Shown: positions 17,219-25,858, counted from the first letter of the stretch. The stretch is 64,000 bases of DNA from Vibrio sp. S17_S38 (GCF_014694375.1 NZ_JAAUWW010000005.1:1-64000); one strand, 5' to 3'. A program made the numbers and translations. Notes: generated from the sequence alone by a model not told the origin.

Positions 17219-18642
17219 TATCTTAGCTCGCTATTCTTATTATCGAGATTGTCTTCAAATAAAGCTTCAATATCACTGATGAGTCGCTTTCCTTGCGTAT
17301 TGAGTGGAATGCTTTCGACAACTTTAAAGCGACGTGGAATACCCACAGGCTCAATCCATTGATGCAGGGCTTTGCGCAAATAGAGCCAAAACTTACCTTT
17401 ACCTAATTGTTCTAATTTAGCTTGTCCATTGGCCGTGAGCGTTATTGCGGCGGCAATGATTAGGCGTTGTTCGGTTTGGTAAGGAATCACCGCCGCTTCA
17501 TTTATCTCAATTAATTGATTTAATCGGCGTTCAATTTCGGTTAGTGAAATGCGTTTTTCTTCAATTTTAATAACGCGATCCGCTCGTCCTTTCAAAATGA
17601 ACTGCTTGTCGTTTAGTAACTCACACTGATCGGCAGTTTGATACCAAATCTTAGGATCGACCAAAGGCGATAGAATTCGTAAACAATTTTCGGCATTGAG
17701 TTTAATTTTGATGGCGTCAAAAGCTTGCCAAGGTTCGGCGCTAGTGATTTGCTGGCGATAAGCAATTCCACCGGTTTCTGTACTGCCTAATACTTCTCTT
17801 GGCCATTGGTTAAAGAGCGTAAAGCAAGTGAGAGCCGAATCAAATGCTAAAGGGCCGCCGGATGAAAATATGGCGCGATAATTGGCGTTAGAGTTATTTT
17901 CGACTAAGCGCTTTAATAATGCAGGGCTACTGATCAAAACGGTATTAGAAGATGTGTGTTGGGCAATTTGTTCGGGGTATTGCCAATCATGTCTGAAAAA
18001 TGCTCGCCCAGATGCCAGAGGCCATAATACCCGAAACAGTAATCCATAAATGTGCTGATGGGAAACAGTGCTCGCGATGATGCTGCCTGTCAGTTCGTGT
18101 CCCCAAGTTTGCTCTAATTGTTCAACTTCATTATTGAGTAACGCTAAGGTTTTATGGATTGCTTTTGGAGCCCCACTGGAGCCTGATGTAAATAAAGTAA
18201 TCGGCGTGTTACTGAGCGTTTCAAATGTAATTAGTTGTTCAGAAGAGGTTTCTATCAAAGGAAGAGCGATGCTGGTTTGCATGATCGTCTTTGGAAATAC
18301 ATGTATATCGATGACATCATCATGTAACAACGCATCAAAATGTTCAGCTAGATCGAGTAATGCGCCAGGTTGTAGATTACCAGGTAAAATAAGGTGTTTT
18401 TCAGCATGACATACCGCCATAAAAGCAACGGCAAACCAATAGCTGTCTTGGGTGCAAATCGCCCATTTCTGTTGCGGAGTCTTGTTTAATCTTGCGGTGA
18501 GTTGTGAAACATGTTGTTGAAAATCTAGCCATGAATATAAGACATCATTCTCAGATAAACAGGCGGTTACCGCTAACTGAGGTGAGCGTTGTGACTGCAT
18601 TAAATCATGGATTGATTGGAACTGTGGTGAGAATTGGTTCAT
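17218..18642 (-). CDS. apeH: Acyl-ACP synthetase / AMP-ligase ApeH
   Basis: ANL-superfamily adenylating enzyme, 474 residues, that activates the aryl starter acid with ATP and loads it on an ACP. The P-loop TSGSSGAPK is at 152-160, the aromatic-pocket GSTETGGI near 290, the hinge LKGRADRVIKIEEKRIS near 345-361 and the C-terminal catalytic lysine probably in NTQGKRLISD near 458. The chemistry fits loading 4-hydroxybenzoate or, given the linked ammonia-lyase, coumarate. It follows apeG on the same strand after a 125-bp gap that contains a degenerate repeat. Confidence 0.87.
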   Translation of the reverse strand: MNQFSPQFQSIHDLMQSQRSPQLAVTACLSENDVLYSWLDFQQHVSQLTARLNKTPQQKWAICTQDSYWFAVAFMAVCHAEKHLILPGNLQPGALLDLAEHFDALLHDDVIDIHVFPKTIMQTSIALPLIETSSEQLITFETLSNTPITLFTSGSSGAPKAIHKTLALLNNEVEQLEQTWGHELTGSIIASTVSHQHIYGLLFRVLWPLASGRAFFRHDWQYPEQIAQHTSSNTVLISSPALLKRLVENNSNANYRAIFSSGGPLAFDSALTCFTLFNQWPREVLGSTETGGIAYRQQITSAEPWQAFDAIKIKLNAENCLRILSPLVDPKIWYQTADQCELLNDKQFILKGRADRVIKIEEKRISLTEIERRLNQLIEINEAAVIPYQTEQRLIIAAAITLTANGQAKLEQLGKGKFWLYLRKALHQWIEPVGIPRRFKVVESIPLNTQGKRLISDIEALFEDNLDNKNSELR

Positions 18643-18693
18643 GTGCTGTCAGACGTTTTCCATGTCAGTATACCCGAAAATAACGTGGGCATT

Positions 18694-18739
18694 TATACCT
18701 GCTTTACTTGAAGTTGCCGCTTCAAATACGTTGGATATA
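18694..18739. repeat. Short degenerate ERIC-like repeat between apeG and apeH
   Basis: A 46-bp stretch starting TATACCTGCTTTACTTGAAG and ending GTTGGATATA joins sequences like the two ends of the ERIC-type repeat at 52257-52385 without the middle. This suggests an internally deleted copy. The match is imperfect and made by eye. Confidence 0.4.
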
Positions 18740-18767
18740 TATAATTAATAGGTTAGATCTTAAACTC

Positions 18768-19334
18768 TTAAACTCGGTGTTTCTTTAGAATCCACTGCCT
18801 GATGAGCCATTCGCTTGCAAATAAGCTACCGCCAAAAATATAGCTAATTAGGCCATTATAAAGAGTCCATACTTCAATGGGTTGGAAGCAGGTATAAAGT
18901 GCGATCGAGCCATTTAAAATAAAGTAGCCACACCAGACTTTGGTGACTGTTCGTGTGTATTGGACACCACTCGCTGGCAGATCTGGATCTTGTAGTCGAG
19001 CAAGACGTTCAATTAAGGTTTGCTTTTGCCATAAACTACTGACAAATAAAATGAACATCAGACCATTTACCACAACAGGATAAAAAGTAAACCAGCCTTG
19101 TTGTTTAAATAGAGTTGCAAAAATCGTTAAGATAATGCCAGCGCCGCCACTGAGCCATGCCATGTATTTCAATTCGGCTAAACGAGAGCGATGACCCGCT
19201 AGAATCCGGATTAGAAAAAACACCCCAAGTAGCGCCGCAATAACGCCAATACCCCAACGATTTAATCCGTAATAAACTGCAAATGGATATGCTAATAAAA
19301 CGATGGCAGATAGAGCCGTCAGGATCTTGTTCAT
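18768..19334 (-). CDS. apeG: Ape-cluster integral membrane protein ApeG (COG4648-like)
   Basis: A 188-residue hydrophobic protein with about five or six predicted helices and no catalytic motif I recognise. Proteins of this type are a regular member of ape clusters, between the ACP genes and the ligase, and are annotated only as membrane proteins. Its start overlaps the apeF stop by one base (TAATG), so it is cotranslated with the ACP. A role in anchoring the assembly line to the membrane is possible but not shown. Confidence 0.72.
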   Translation of the reverse strand: MNKILTALSAIVLLAYPFAVYYGLNRWGIGVIAALLGVFFLIRILAGHRSRLAELKYMAWLSGGAGIILTIFATLFKQQGWFTFYPVVVNGLMFILFVSSLWQKQTLIERLARLQDPDLPASGVQYTRTVTKVWCGYFILNGSIALYTCFQPIEVWTLYNGLISYIFGGSLFASEWLIRQWILKKHRV

Positions 19335-19591
19335 TACTTTTCTTTTAAGAGTTCGACAACGGCGTCAACTACATCGTTAACCGTACGAACGGCTTTGAAT
19401 TCATCAGGTTGAATTTTTTTACCCGTTAGCTTTTGTAAGTGCACTACTAAATCAACAGCATCAATACTATCAAGATCGAGCTCTTGATACAGCTGAGATT
19501 CAGGTTTGATGTCATTGGCATCAATTTCAAATAGTTCAACAAAAGCATCACTCACTTTGTTGAATACATCTTCACGATTTATGTTGGTCAT
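19334..19591 (-). CDS. apeF: Acyl carrier protein ApeF
   Basis: Acidic 85-residue carrier protein. Ser42 in the motif LDLDSIDAVDLV is the 4'-phosphopantetheine attachment site. It is one of two ACPs in the operon, 26 bp downstream of apeE. Its sequence is closer to ordinary chain-elongation ACPs than to peptidyl carriers. It carries growing polyene chains; which ACP takes the aryl starter is not readable from sequence. Confidence 0.93.
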   Translation of the reverse strand: MTNINREDVFNKVSDAFVELFEIDANDIKPESQLYQELDLDSIDAVDLVVHLQKLTGKKIQPDEFKAVRTVNDVVDAVVELLKEK

Positions 19592-19617
19592 AGTATTTAC
19601 GCTTGTTAGTTGGGCTA

Positions 19618-19878
19618 TTAAAGTTGGCGGCTCGCGCTAACATATTTCGCTAGATTTTCGACAGAAGAAAAGTGTTCACGAGTGTTTGCATCATCTGCAT
19701 CAATAACGACATTATATTTCTTCTTAATCGCTAAACCTAGCTCTAAGGCATCAATTGAATCTAAACCTAAACCCTCGCCAAATAATGGCGCTTCACTATC
19801 AATATCTTCAATTTGAATATCTTCAAGATTTAGAGATTCGATAATTAATATTTTTAATTCCTTGTATAGCTGTTCCAC
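19618..19878 (-). CDS. apeE: Acyl carrier protein ApeE
   Basis: Second 86-residue carrier protein with Ser41 in GLGLDSIDALELG as the phosphopantetheine site. It differs clearly from ApeF (about one third identical by eye), implying separate partners rather than a recent duplication. It is encoded 92 bp after apeD. Both ACPs need a phosphopantetheinyl transferase, and none is encoded in the window. Confidence 0.93.
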   Translation of the reverse strand: MEQLYKELKILIIESLNLEDIQIEDIDSEAPLFGEGLGLDSIDALELGLAIKKKYNVVIDADDANTREHFSSVENLAKYVSASRQL

Positions 19879-19970
19879 ATTAACCTACCTAAATATTGTT
19901 TTTATTTTTGATTACTTAATCAATTTTAATTTAAGTCACGATACTATCGACCGTTACTTGAGTTACATAG

Positions 19971-20768
19971 TTATATATTGTCATTCTTATTTGGAAATAG
20001 AGCTGTTGATAAATAACGATTCAGCTGGCGAGCGGCTGTCGTTGGTGAATCATTGTTCTTTATAAATGTATTTATCGCTATCTTACCTTTCACTTCTAGA
20101 TGAAAAAAGGGTTTTACGTCAGGAACTTGATACCATTTCATTTGTTTCGTTAAAAAGTTGGGCGTAACCGTGATATGAACCAATCTTAAATCCGTTTGAG
20201 TTCGGGTGGCGATTTGCGCCGCGCCACGTTGTAATTTTGATTTTTGCCCTGGTGTGGTTCTTGTGCCTTCGGGGAATACTAATAAGACATTATCATTGTT
20301 TAGGCGTTTATTGCATTCTTCTAGCAAGGTTTCTGGGTCTCTATTGGGAATATATCCCGCAGCTTTTACTATGCCTTTCATAAAAGGGTTATGCCAAATA
20401 CTGGCTTTCACTAAGCAGTCACATTGTGGTAGATGAGAAGCAATCAGAACGTAATCAATTAAGCTAGGGTGATTAGCAATAATTAAGCAGTTTTTATCTT
20501 GAGAGAGTTTATCGCTACCATCAAATTGATAATCGATAGCACCAGTAAATTTCATGGTTTGGCAAAAGAGGGAAAAAGAGTACTGAATGATGCGTTGTAC
20601 TTGTTTTTCTCGTTGCCCTGAATCACGGATGGTTGCGGTCATTAATGGGAAAACAATAAATGTTAATACTAATGCTCCGATCCCAAAAATAGCAAAGCAG
20701 CTACCAGTCGCAATGACGCGCCAGTATTTATTAAGGCGTTGAAATAATGAAAGTTCACAGTATTTCAT
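19971..20768 (-). CDS. apeD: Lysophospholipid-type acyltransferase ApeD (PlsC-like)
   Basis: Membrane-bound acyltransferase of 265 residues. Helix at about 20-45, then the PlsC motifs: NHPSLID (H-x4-D catalytic site, about 99-105) and FPEGTRT (about 165-171, acceptor phosphate binding). It probably esterifies the polyene chain or a fatty acyl onto the lipid anchor, working with ApeJ. It is separated from apeC by 24 bp. The housekeeping plsC is a different locus, so this copy is taken as specialised by context. Confidence 0.86.
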   Translation of the reverse strand: MKYCELSLFQRLNKYWRVIATGSCFAIFGIGALVLTFIVFPLMTATIRDSGQREKQVQRIIQYSFSLFCQTMKFTGAIDYQFDGSDKLSQDKNCLIIANHPSLIDYVLIASHLPQCDCLVKASIWHNPFMKGIVKAAGYIPNRDPETLLEECNKRLNNDNVLLVFPEGTRTTPGQKSKLQRGAAQIATRTQTDLRLVHITVTPNFLTKQMKWYQVPDVKPFFHLEVKGKIAINTFIKNNDSPTTAARQLNRYLSTALFPNKNDNI

Positions 20769-20792
20769 GCTAGTGAGGAGTACCTTTAATAT

Positions 20793-21560
20793 TTATAACG
20801 ATGTTGTGCACTGCCATTGCCACTCAAACTTTTCGTCTATAATGTCCCATTTTTGCTGTTTTGTCGCCAAGTTAGCTAAGATTTGTAGGCTCTGAGTGCA
20901 AAAAAATGGCGTCGAATTATGATCCGTTGAATTTGAGTGTTTTTTAGTACCTTGCCATGTTAATTGAACTTGATCTCCATGGGTTAATACTAAACCTAAC
21001 GCATAGCCAGGGTGGCTTTGTGATTCAAATGAAGTATAGGGCTCTGGAAGCGATTCATCAAAATCTATCACTAATACACGGTGACTTGGATTTATAATTA
21101 AATAGGCACCGGCTTCAATTAATGCATGATGTAAGCTATTGCTACTCGCAGCTAAAGAGGTGGCAGGAATCGGGCTTTGAGTGGCAATGGTAAATAAACC
21201 TGCACTGGTATTATGCACCGATTGCGAGAACGCTGTCGGTGAGGCATCGTCACCACTCAGTACTTGTTGTAATAATTTACTGGTGCGAGACAGTTCACCA
21301 TGACGGCTTGAAAAAATTAAATAATCGATGGAACATTGTTGGTCATCTAAGCGTTGCTTGAGAGATATCGCAACTTGTAAAGCCAGTTTACTCAGAGGGC
21401 TCATACGACGGCGCATCATCGCTGGAATTAAGTCTGCTTTAGCTGGTGGCAGATTTTGTGGCCACGTCTGATTTTTTGCCCAATGCAACCAAGATTCCGA
21501 CGAATCAAGCCCTGCAGACAGAGCTTGCCAATGCTGAATATTAAACGCAATACTGCTCAT
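20793..21560 (-). CDS. apeC: Chain-length factor-like ketosynthase ApeC
   Basis: A shortened (255-residue) ketosynthase-like protein. It keeps the middle of the fold (AMMRRRMSPLSKLALQVA, FSSRHGELSRT, FSQSVHNTSAGLFTIA) but has no nucleophilic Cys and lacks the C-terminal His motifs, so it should be non-catalytic. In studied ape systems it pairs with KS ApeO and sets chain length. As the first gene of the operon it starts at the divergent promoter region; AAAGGG precedes its ATG closely. Confidence 0.85.
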   Translation of the reverse strand: MSSIAFNIQHWQALSAGLDSSESWLHWAKNQTWPQNLPPAKADLIPAMMRRRMSPLSKLALQVAISLKQRLDDQQCSIDYLIFSSRHGELSRTSKLLQQVLSGDDASPTAFSQSVHNTSAGLFTIATQSPIPATSLAASSNSLHHALIEAGAYLIINPSHRVLVIDFDESLPEPYTSFESQSHPGYALGLVLTHGDQVQLTWQGTKKHSNSTDHNSTPFFCTQSLQILANLATKQQKWDIIDEKFEWQWQCTTSL

Positions 21561-21701
21561 AAAGTCCCTTTATCAATAATTTCGTCGGATGAGGCGTAAA
21601 ATAGCACTTTTATTGATTAAAACGCTATCGTGTGATGGAAATTATTCGCTAGTATTGATTCATACGCTGTATTTTTCATTTTTATTTACTTGGAATAACC
21701 T
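21561..21701. promoter_or_regulatory. Divergent promoter region of the two ape transcripts
   Basis: The 141-bp gap separates the minus-strand ape operon from the plus-strand methyltransferase gene, so it must hold both promoters. I cannot fix -35/-10 boxes with confidence. TTATTGATAA on the minus strand (21570-21579) and TTATTGATTAA on the plus strand (21610-21620) look like half-sites of LuxR/HapR-type quorum regulators. Confidence 0.5.
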
Positions 21702-22769
21702 TTGAATATTTACCAGACTGATCCTTATTCTGCTTTAGAAGCCAAAACAGAGGCGCAAAAATTAGCATTTTCGCCTATTGTTTTTCACACTGCTCGAACA
21801 CTGCGTGACCTTGGTATTTTAGATGCGTTATATCAAGCAAAAGATCAAACCTTAACGGCACCACAAATTGCGCAGAAAACCAATGTTTCAGAATATGGTG
21901 TTAAGGTTTTACTTGATATGGCCTTAAGTGCTCGCATTGTGACTTGGCAAGCGCCTCATTACGTTTTAGCTAAGCTAGGACACTCTTTGCTGCATGATGG
22001 CATGACACGAGCCAATATGGATTTCACTGCGGATGTTTGTTATGCCGGTATGATGCATTTAACTCAAGCTATTCAAGAAGGCACGCCTGCGGGGCTAAAA
22101 GAGCTTGGAGATTGGACAACCATTTATGAAGGTTTATCGAGCTTGCCAGACAAAGCGAAAGAGAGCTGGTTTAAATTCGATCATTTTTATTCAGATAATT
22201 CGTTTCCGATCTTATTGAAAAAAATATTTTCTAGTCAGCCAAAGCAGATTTTTGATATTGGCGGAAACACAGGGAAGTGGACATTACAATGTTGCCACTA
22301 TAATCCAGATGTGACGGTGACTTTGATCGATCTGCCACAGCAAATCGTGTTAGCAAAAGAGAATATAGAAAAGAATGGTTTTTCGGATCGCGTCCATTTT
22401 TATCCTGCCAATATGCTGGACAAAACACAGAGTTTGCCTCAAGGCGCGGATGTATGGTGGATGAGTCAGTTTTTAGATTGTTTTTCTCCAATGGAAATTT
22501 TAAGTATTTTACGTCGTGTGCGTATGGCGATGAAGCCCGAGGCAAAAGTGTATATTCTAGAATTGTTTTGGGATGCACAGCGTTATGAAGCAGCGGCTTA
22601 CAGTATGAATGCGACATCGCTTTATTTTACTTGTCTTGCCAATGGAAATAGCCGTTTTTATCGTAGTGAAGATTTTTTAGAAATAGTGACAGAAGCGGGT
22701 TTTAAAGTCAGTGAGCGTACCGATGATATTGGTTTAGGTCATACATTGTTAGAGCTTATTGCAGATTAA
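21702..22769 (+). CDS. apeB: SAM-dependent methyltransferase (ApeB type)
   Basis: Methyltransferase of 355 residues in the plant-O-methyltransferase-like family. An N-terminal winged-helix dimerisation region (about 20-100) is followed by the SAM-binding motif FDIGGNTGKW near 184-193 and the acidic loop VTLIDLPQQI. ApeB-type enzymes methylate the aryl head group of aryl polyenes. The start is TTG 21702 with GGAA upstream; no earlier in-frame ATG exists and the N-terminal sequence looks complete. It is the first gene of a divergent two-gene unit. Confidence 0.83.
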   Translation: MNIYQTDPYSALEAKTEAQKLAFSPIVFHTARTLRDLGILDALYQAKDQTLTAPQIAQKTNVSEYGVKVLLDMALSARIVTWQAPHYVLAKLGHSLLHDGMTRANMDFTADVCYAGMMHLTQAIQEGTPAGLKELGDWTTIYEGLSSLPDKAKESWFKFDHFYSDNSFPILLKKIFSSQPKQIFDIGGNTGKWTLQCCHYNPDVTVTLIDLPQQIVLAKENIEKNGFSDRVHFYPANMLDKTQSLPQGADVWWMSQFLDCFSPMEILSILRRVRMAMKPEAKVYILELFWDAQRYEAAAYSMNATSLYFTCLANGNSRFYRSEDFLEIVTEAGFKVSERTDDIGLGHTLLELIAD

Positions 22770-22803
22770 GTTGTGGGTTAAATATAAATCAGGAAATACA
22801 GAG

Positions 22804-24048
22804 ATGATTAAGCAGTACACTCAAGTCGCGATTATTGGCGCAGGCCCATCTGGATCTATCGCAGCGGCATTGTTGAAACAACAAGGTGTCAATTGCATCG
22901 TGTTGGAGAAAAGTCTTTTTCCTCGTTTCTCGATTGGTGAAAGTTTGTTACCTGCTTGTATGGAAACGTTGAAAAAAGCCAACATGTTTGAGGCGGTTAA
23001 TCAGGCTGGATTTCAGTTTAAAAATGGCGCTGCTTTTCGTCGTTGTGGTGAATATACGCATTTTGATTTTACGGATAAATATACAGCAGGTGAGGGGACA
23101 ACGTTCCAAGTTCAAAGAGCTTCCTTTGACCAATTATTAGCGGAACAAGCACAGAAGCAAGGCGTAGATATTCGTTATCAACATACAGTGATAGCGGTAG
23201 ATTTGGAAAGTATCCAACCTTTACTATCGATCACAGATGAAAATAATATTGTTTATCAAATTCAAGCGGACTTTATTTTAGATGCAAGTGGTTATGGTCG
23301 AGTTTTACCACGATTATTGGACTTAGAGCAGCCTTCCGATTTTCCTGCACGCAAAGCCATTTTTACTCATGTCGTCGATAATATTGATGCCGATATTAGC
23401 CAAAAGATGAATTATGATAGAAATAAAATCACCATTTATGTACATCCTGAACATGCAGATGTGTGGTATTGGCTGATCCCATTTTCAAATGGAGTATGTT
23501 CATTAGGCGTTGTTGGTTCACCCGAATTTTTGGAGTCTTACCCTCAAGATAGTATTCAGGCTTTAAAGCAACTGATAGAGGAAGAGCCTCATTTGCGTGA
23601 GTTATTTGTGAATGCCACTTTACCAAATCCTGGCGGTGTAATTGATGGGTATTCGGTTGATGTAAAGCATCTCGCAACCTCTCAATATGCTTTATTAGGC
23701 AATGCAGGGGAGTTTTTAGACCCGGTATTTTCATCTGGGGTCACCATAGCGATGAAATCAGCTGAATTAGCCGTTGAAGCATTACTTTCACAGTTAAATG
23801 GAGAAGTGGTCGATTGGGATAAATCGTATTCAGAACCACTGATGGTTGGAGTGAATACTTTTCGTGCTTATGTTGAAGGTTGGTATGATGGCCGCTTGCA
23901 AACTGTGATTTTTACCGATAATCCAAATAAAGAAATCAAGAAAAAAATCAGTTCTATTTTAGCCGGTTATGCTTGGGATAGCTCGAATCCGTATGTGGTT
24001 AGCCCGCAGAAACGTCTAAGCACATTAGCCGAGATTTGCTCAGGTTAA
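22804..24048 (+). CDS. Flavin-dependent halogenase-like oxidoreductase
   Basis: FAD-binding protein of 414 residues. GAGPSG at 12-17 binds the ADP part of FAD. FPRFSIGESLLP (39-50) and the late GNAGEFLDPVFSSGV are family landmarks of tryptophan/phenolic halogenases and related monooxygenases. WYWLIP at 221-226 fits the halogenase WxWxIP motif exactly, and Lys73 (FQFKNGAAF) lies near the catalytic-lysine position of PrnA (79). ATG 22804 follows AGGAAA; the longer frame from 22759 would overlap apeB. Whether it halogenates, hydroxylates or otherwise oxidises the polyene head is not known. Confidence 0.75.
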   Translation: MIKQYTQVAIIGAGPSGSIAAALLKQQGVNCIVLEKSLFPRFSIGESLLPACMETLKKANMFEAVNQAGFQFKNGAAFRRCGEYTHFDFTDKYTAGEGTTFQVQRASFDQLLAEQAQKQGVDIRYQHTVIAVDLESIQPLLSITDENNIVYQIQADFILDASGYGRVLPRLLDLEQPSDFPARKAIFTHVVDNIDADISQKMNYDRNKITIYVHPEHADVWYWLIPFSNGVCSLGVVGSPEFLESYPQDSIQALKQLIEEEPHLRELFVNATLPNPGGVIDGYSVDVKHLATSQYALLGNAGEFLDPVFSSGVTIAMKSAELAVEALLSQLNGEVVDWDKSYSEPLMVGVNTFRAYVEGWYDGRLQTVIFTDNPNKEIKKKISSILAGYAWDSSNPYVVSPQKRLSTLAEICSG

Positions 24049-24067
24049 GTATTGAATCTTAAGTAAT

Positions 24068-24096
24068 AAAAAACCCCGAAATTTCGGGGTTTTTTG
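24068..24096. terminator. Bidirectional terminator
   Basis: A perfect hairpin (AAAAACCCCGAAA / TTTCGGGGTTTTT) between two converging genes, flanked by A and T runs, serves both strands. Confidence 0.92.
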
Positions 24097-24113
24097 ATTT
24101 CTAATGGAAGGTA

Positions 24114-25247
24114 TTAGTGATCGAAATACACATAATTCTGCCAACTCTTCATTCGAATTAAGATCTTTCGAATAATCGCAACATGCTCTAACTTGCCAGA
24201 GTAAACCGCAATTTCCACATTGGTACCCATTGGTAATGCATACTGTTCAATATCATCTTTCAGTTTGAACTTAACCATAATGCGACCGTGAGTTTGCAAT
24301 GCCTCTGTTCCTAATAACGTACCAGAAGCTTGAATTTGGCTTTCTGCGATCGCAGGTAGTACATCTGTTACTTCAGCTTTAAAAGATTTACCGGGTAATG
24401 CTCGGAAGATGACATCAGCTTCATCACCTGGTTTGATATTTAGAATGGAATTCTGGCGGAATGCACCAACAAAATCGCGTGGATCTTGAGTGCTCACAAA
24501 CGTTAAAATAGGCTTAAATGGCAGTGGAACCGCCATCACACCTGGTTTAAGCGCAAGTTGTGAGACATAACCATCGGTCGGAGCACGAACAATAGTTTGG
24601 TCAAGATTAAATTGAGCTCGGTCTAACGATGCTTGCGCTTCTGCTACCGAGGTGTTAACTCCATCGATTTGTGACTGATATGCAGCTTTGGCGGCATTTT
24701 CATTTGAAAGTGCGGCCTGATAGGCAGCTTCTGCACCTTTAGCTGTCTGTTGTTTATCATCCACTTGTTGCAAGGTGAAGGCTCCGCGTTTGTAACCTTT
24801 TTGATAACGAGCTGCTTCACGTTGAGAGCGATCTTTTTCTGCCAAAGCTTGTATGCTACTGGCAGACGCTTGTTTATAGTTGGCTTCTAACACTAAAACG
24901 TTTTGTTTAGCTGCCGCTAATGCAGCTTTTTGTTGAACGACCGCAGCTTTAAAAGGGGTATCGTCTAATCGAACTAATACATCACCTTGGTGTACTAATT
25001 TATTGGCTTCAACTTCAACTGAAACCACTCGTGCTCGAATATTCGACACCATAGGCGTCGTGCTATAGATTTGACCACCCATTTGAGTAAAAGGCTGGTA
25101 ATAGTTCATCGATAAGAAAATAGCGCCAAGTAAGACAACTCCACCTAAAACGGCCGTTGGAACCGTCCATTTATTTAATGGAATACGGAATATTTTAAAA
25201 ATAGCAATGCAAAAAGCAATATAAGTCAGGGTTAGTATCGTTTCCAT
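24114..25247 (-). CDS. yiaV: HlyD-family membrane fusion protein (YiaV type)
   Basis: Periplasmic adaptor of 377 residues anchored in the inner membrane. Two hydrophobic segments (about 3-20 and 29-50) precede a biotinyl-lipoyl-like half (RARVVSVEVEANKLVHQGDVLVRLDD), a long coiled coil (about 100-200), the second lipoyl half (DQTIVRAPTDGYVSQLALKPG) and a beta-barrel domain. It overlaps the stop of yiaW by one base. E. coli has the same yiaW-yiaV pair. No dedicated pump or outer-membrane factor is next to it, so the exported compound is unknown; adjacency to the ape locus is suggestive only. Confidence 0.85.
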   Translation of the reverse strand: METILTLTYIAFCIAIFKIFRIPLNKWTVPTAVLGGVVLLGAIFLSMNYYQPFTQMGGQIYSTTPMVSNIRARVVSVEVEANKLVHQGDVLVRLDDTPFKAAVVQQKAALAAAKQNVLVLEANYKQASASSIQALAEKDRSQREAARYQKGYKRGAFTLQQVDDKQQTAKGAEAAYQAALSNENAAKAAYQSQIDGVNTSVAEAQASLDRAQFNLDQTIVRAPTDGYVSQLALKPGVMAVPLPFKPILTFVSTQDPRDFVGAFRQNSILNIKPGDEADVIFRALPGKSFKAEVTDVLPAIAESQIQASGTLLGTEALQTHGRIMVKFKLKDDIEQYALPMGTNVEIAVYSGKLEHVAIIRKILIRMKSWQNYVYFDH

Positions 25248-25660
25248 TAGTTCGACTCTCCCTGGTCATTTTTCATGACAATAGGTTGTCGGTTTTCTGT
25301 TGGTGCTGGGGTAGTTGCCGTCGTTGATTGAGGGGTCATTTTTGCTAATTGTGTTTGTAATTGATGAACTTGTTCTGTGAGACTATTGATTTGATGATGG
25401 ATATCAGTTTGTTCTTCTTTTAGTTGAGAAAAGCCCCAGCCTCGGTCTTCGCGCCATAATGTTGCCCAAATCCAAAGAAAAGGCCAAAGTACATGTAAGG
25501 TAAATAAACTGATCCAACCTGCAACATGTAATGCATCTTGTTGAGGGTGGTTACGTTTTTTTGCTATTTCGTAAGGTATGTCATGGATTGCAATGATGCC
25601 GTAAAACAGTATCAGTACAACGAAAATGAGTATACCTAAAGCAACATAATCTAAAGTCAT
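25247..25660 (-). CDS. yiaW: DUF3302 inner-membrane protein (YiaW type)
   Basis: Small membrane protein of 137 residues: two transmembrane helices (about 5-25 and 45-70), then a coiled-coil (about 80-110) and a Thr/Pro-rich tail. DUF3302 proteins accompany YiaV-type HlyD adaptors and probably help form that exporter. It is the first gene of the pair, and its upstream region is shared with the divergent symporter gene at 25920. Confidence 0.8.
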   Translation of the reverse strand: MTLDYVALGILIFVVLILFYGIIAIHDIPYEIAKKRNHPQQDALHVAGWISLFTLHVLWPFLWIWATLWREDRGWGFSQLKEEQTDIHHQINSLTEQVHQLQTQLAKMTPQSTTATTPAPTENRQPIVMKNDQGESN

Positions 25661-25826
25661 TATTTTTCCTTTGAGAACTTTGTGTTGTGGTTACTGTCTT
25701 GATTAAGCTAATTTCTTCCAGATTTGAATATCATCAAAGACTTAATTTGGCATTGTATGCAAGTAGACCACAAAAACGAAGAAATGATTTGGCTTTAAAG
25801 TGAATTATCTTACTTAATCTTAAGTC

Positions 25827-25858
25827 ATTTGCTTAATTTTATATTAAATTAAGCAAAT
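25827..25858. promoter_or_regulatory. Perfect inverted repeat upstream of the symporter gene
   Basis: Two 13-bp arms, ATTTGCTTAATTT and its exact complement, around a 6-base centre, in the gap between divergent genes 25660 and 25920. It is too AT-rich for a good terminator and no long T-run follows; an operator is more likely. The binding protein is unknown. Confidence 0.5.

Noticed and set aside
22231..22617. 128-residue frame opposite apeB
   Set aside because: It is antisense to the SAM-binding core of the methyltransferase and has no start signal.
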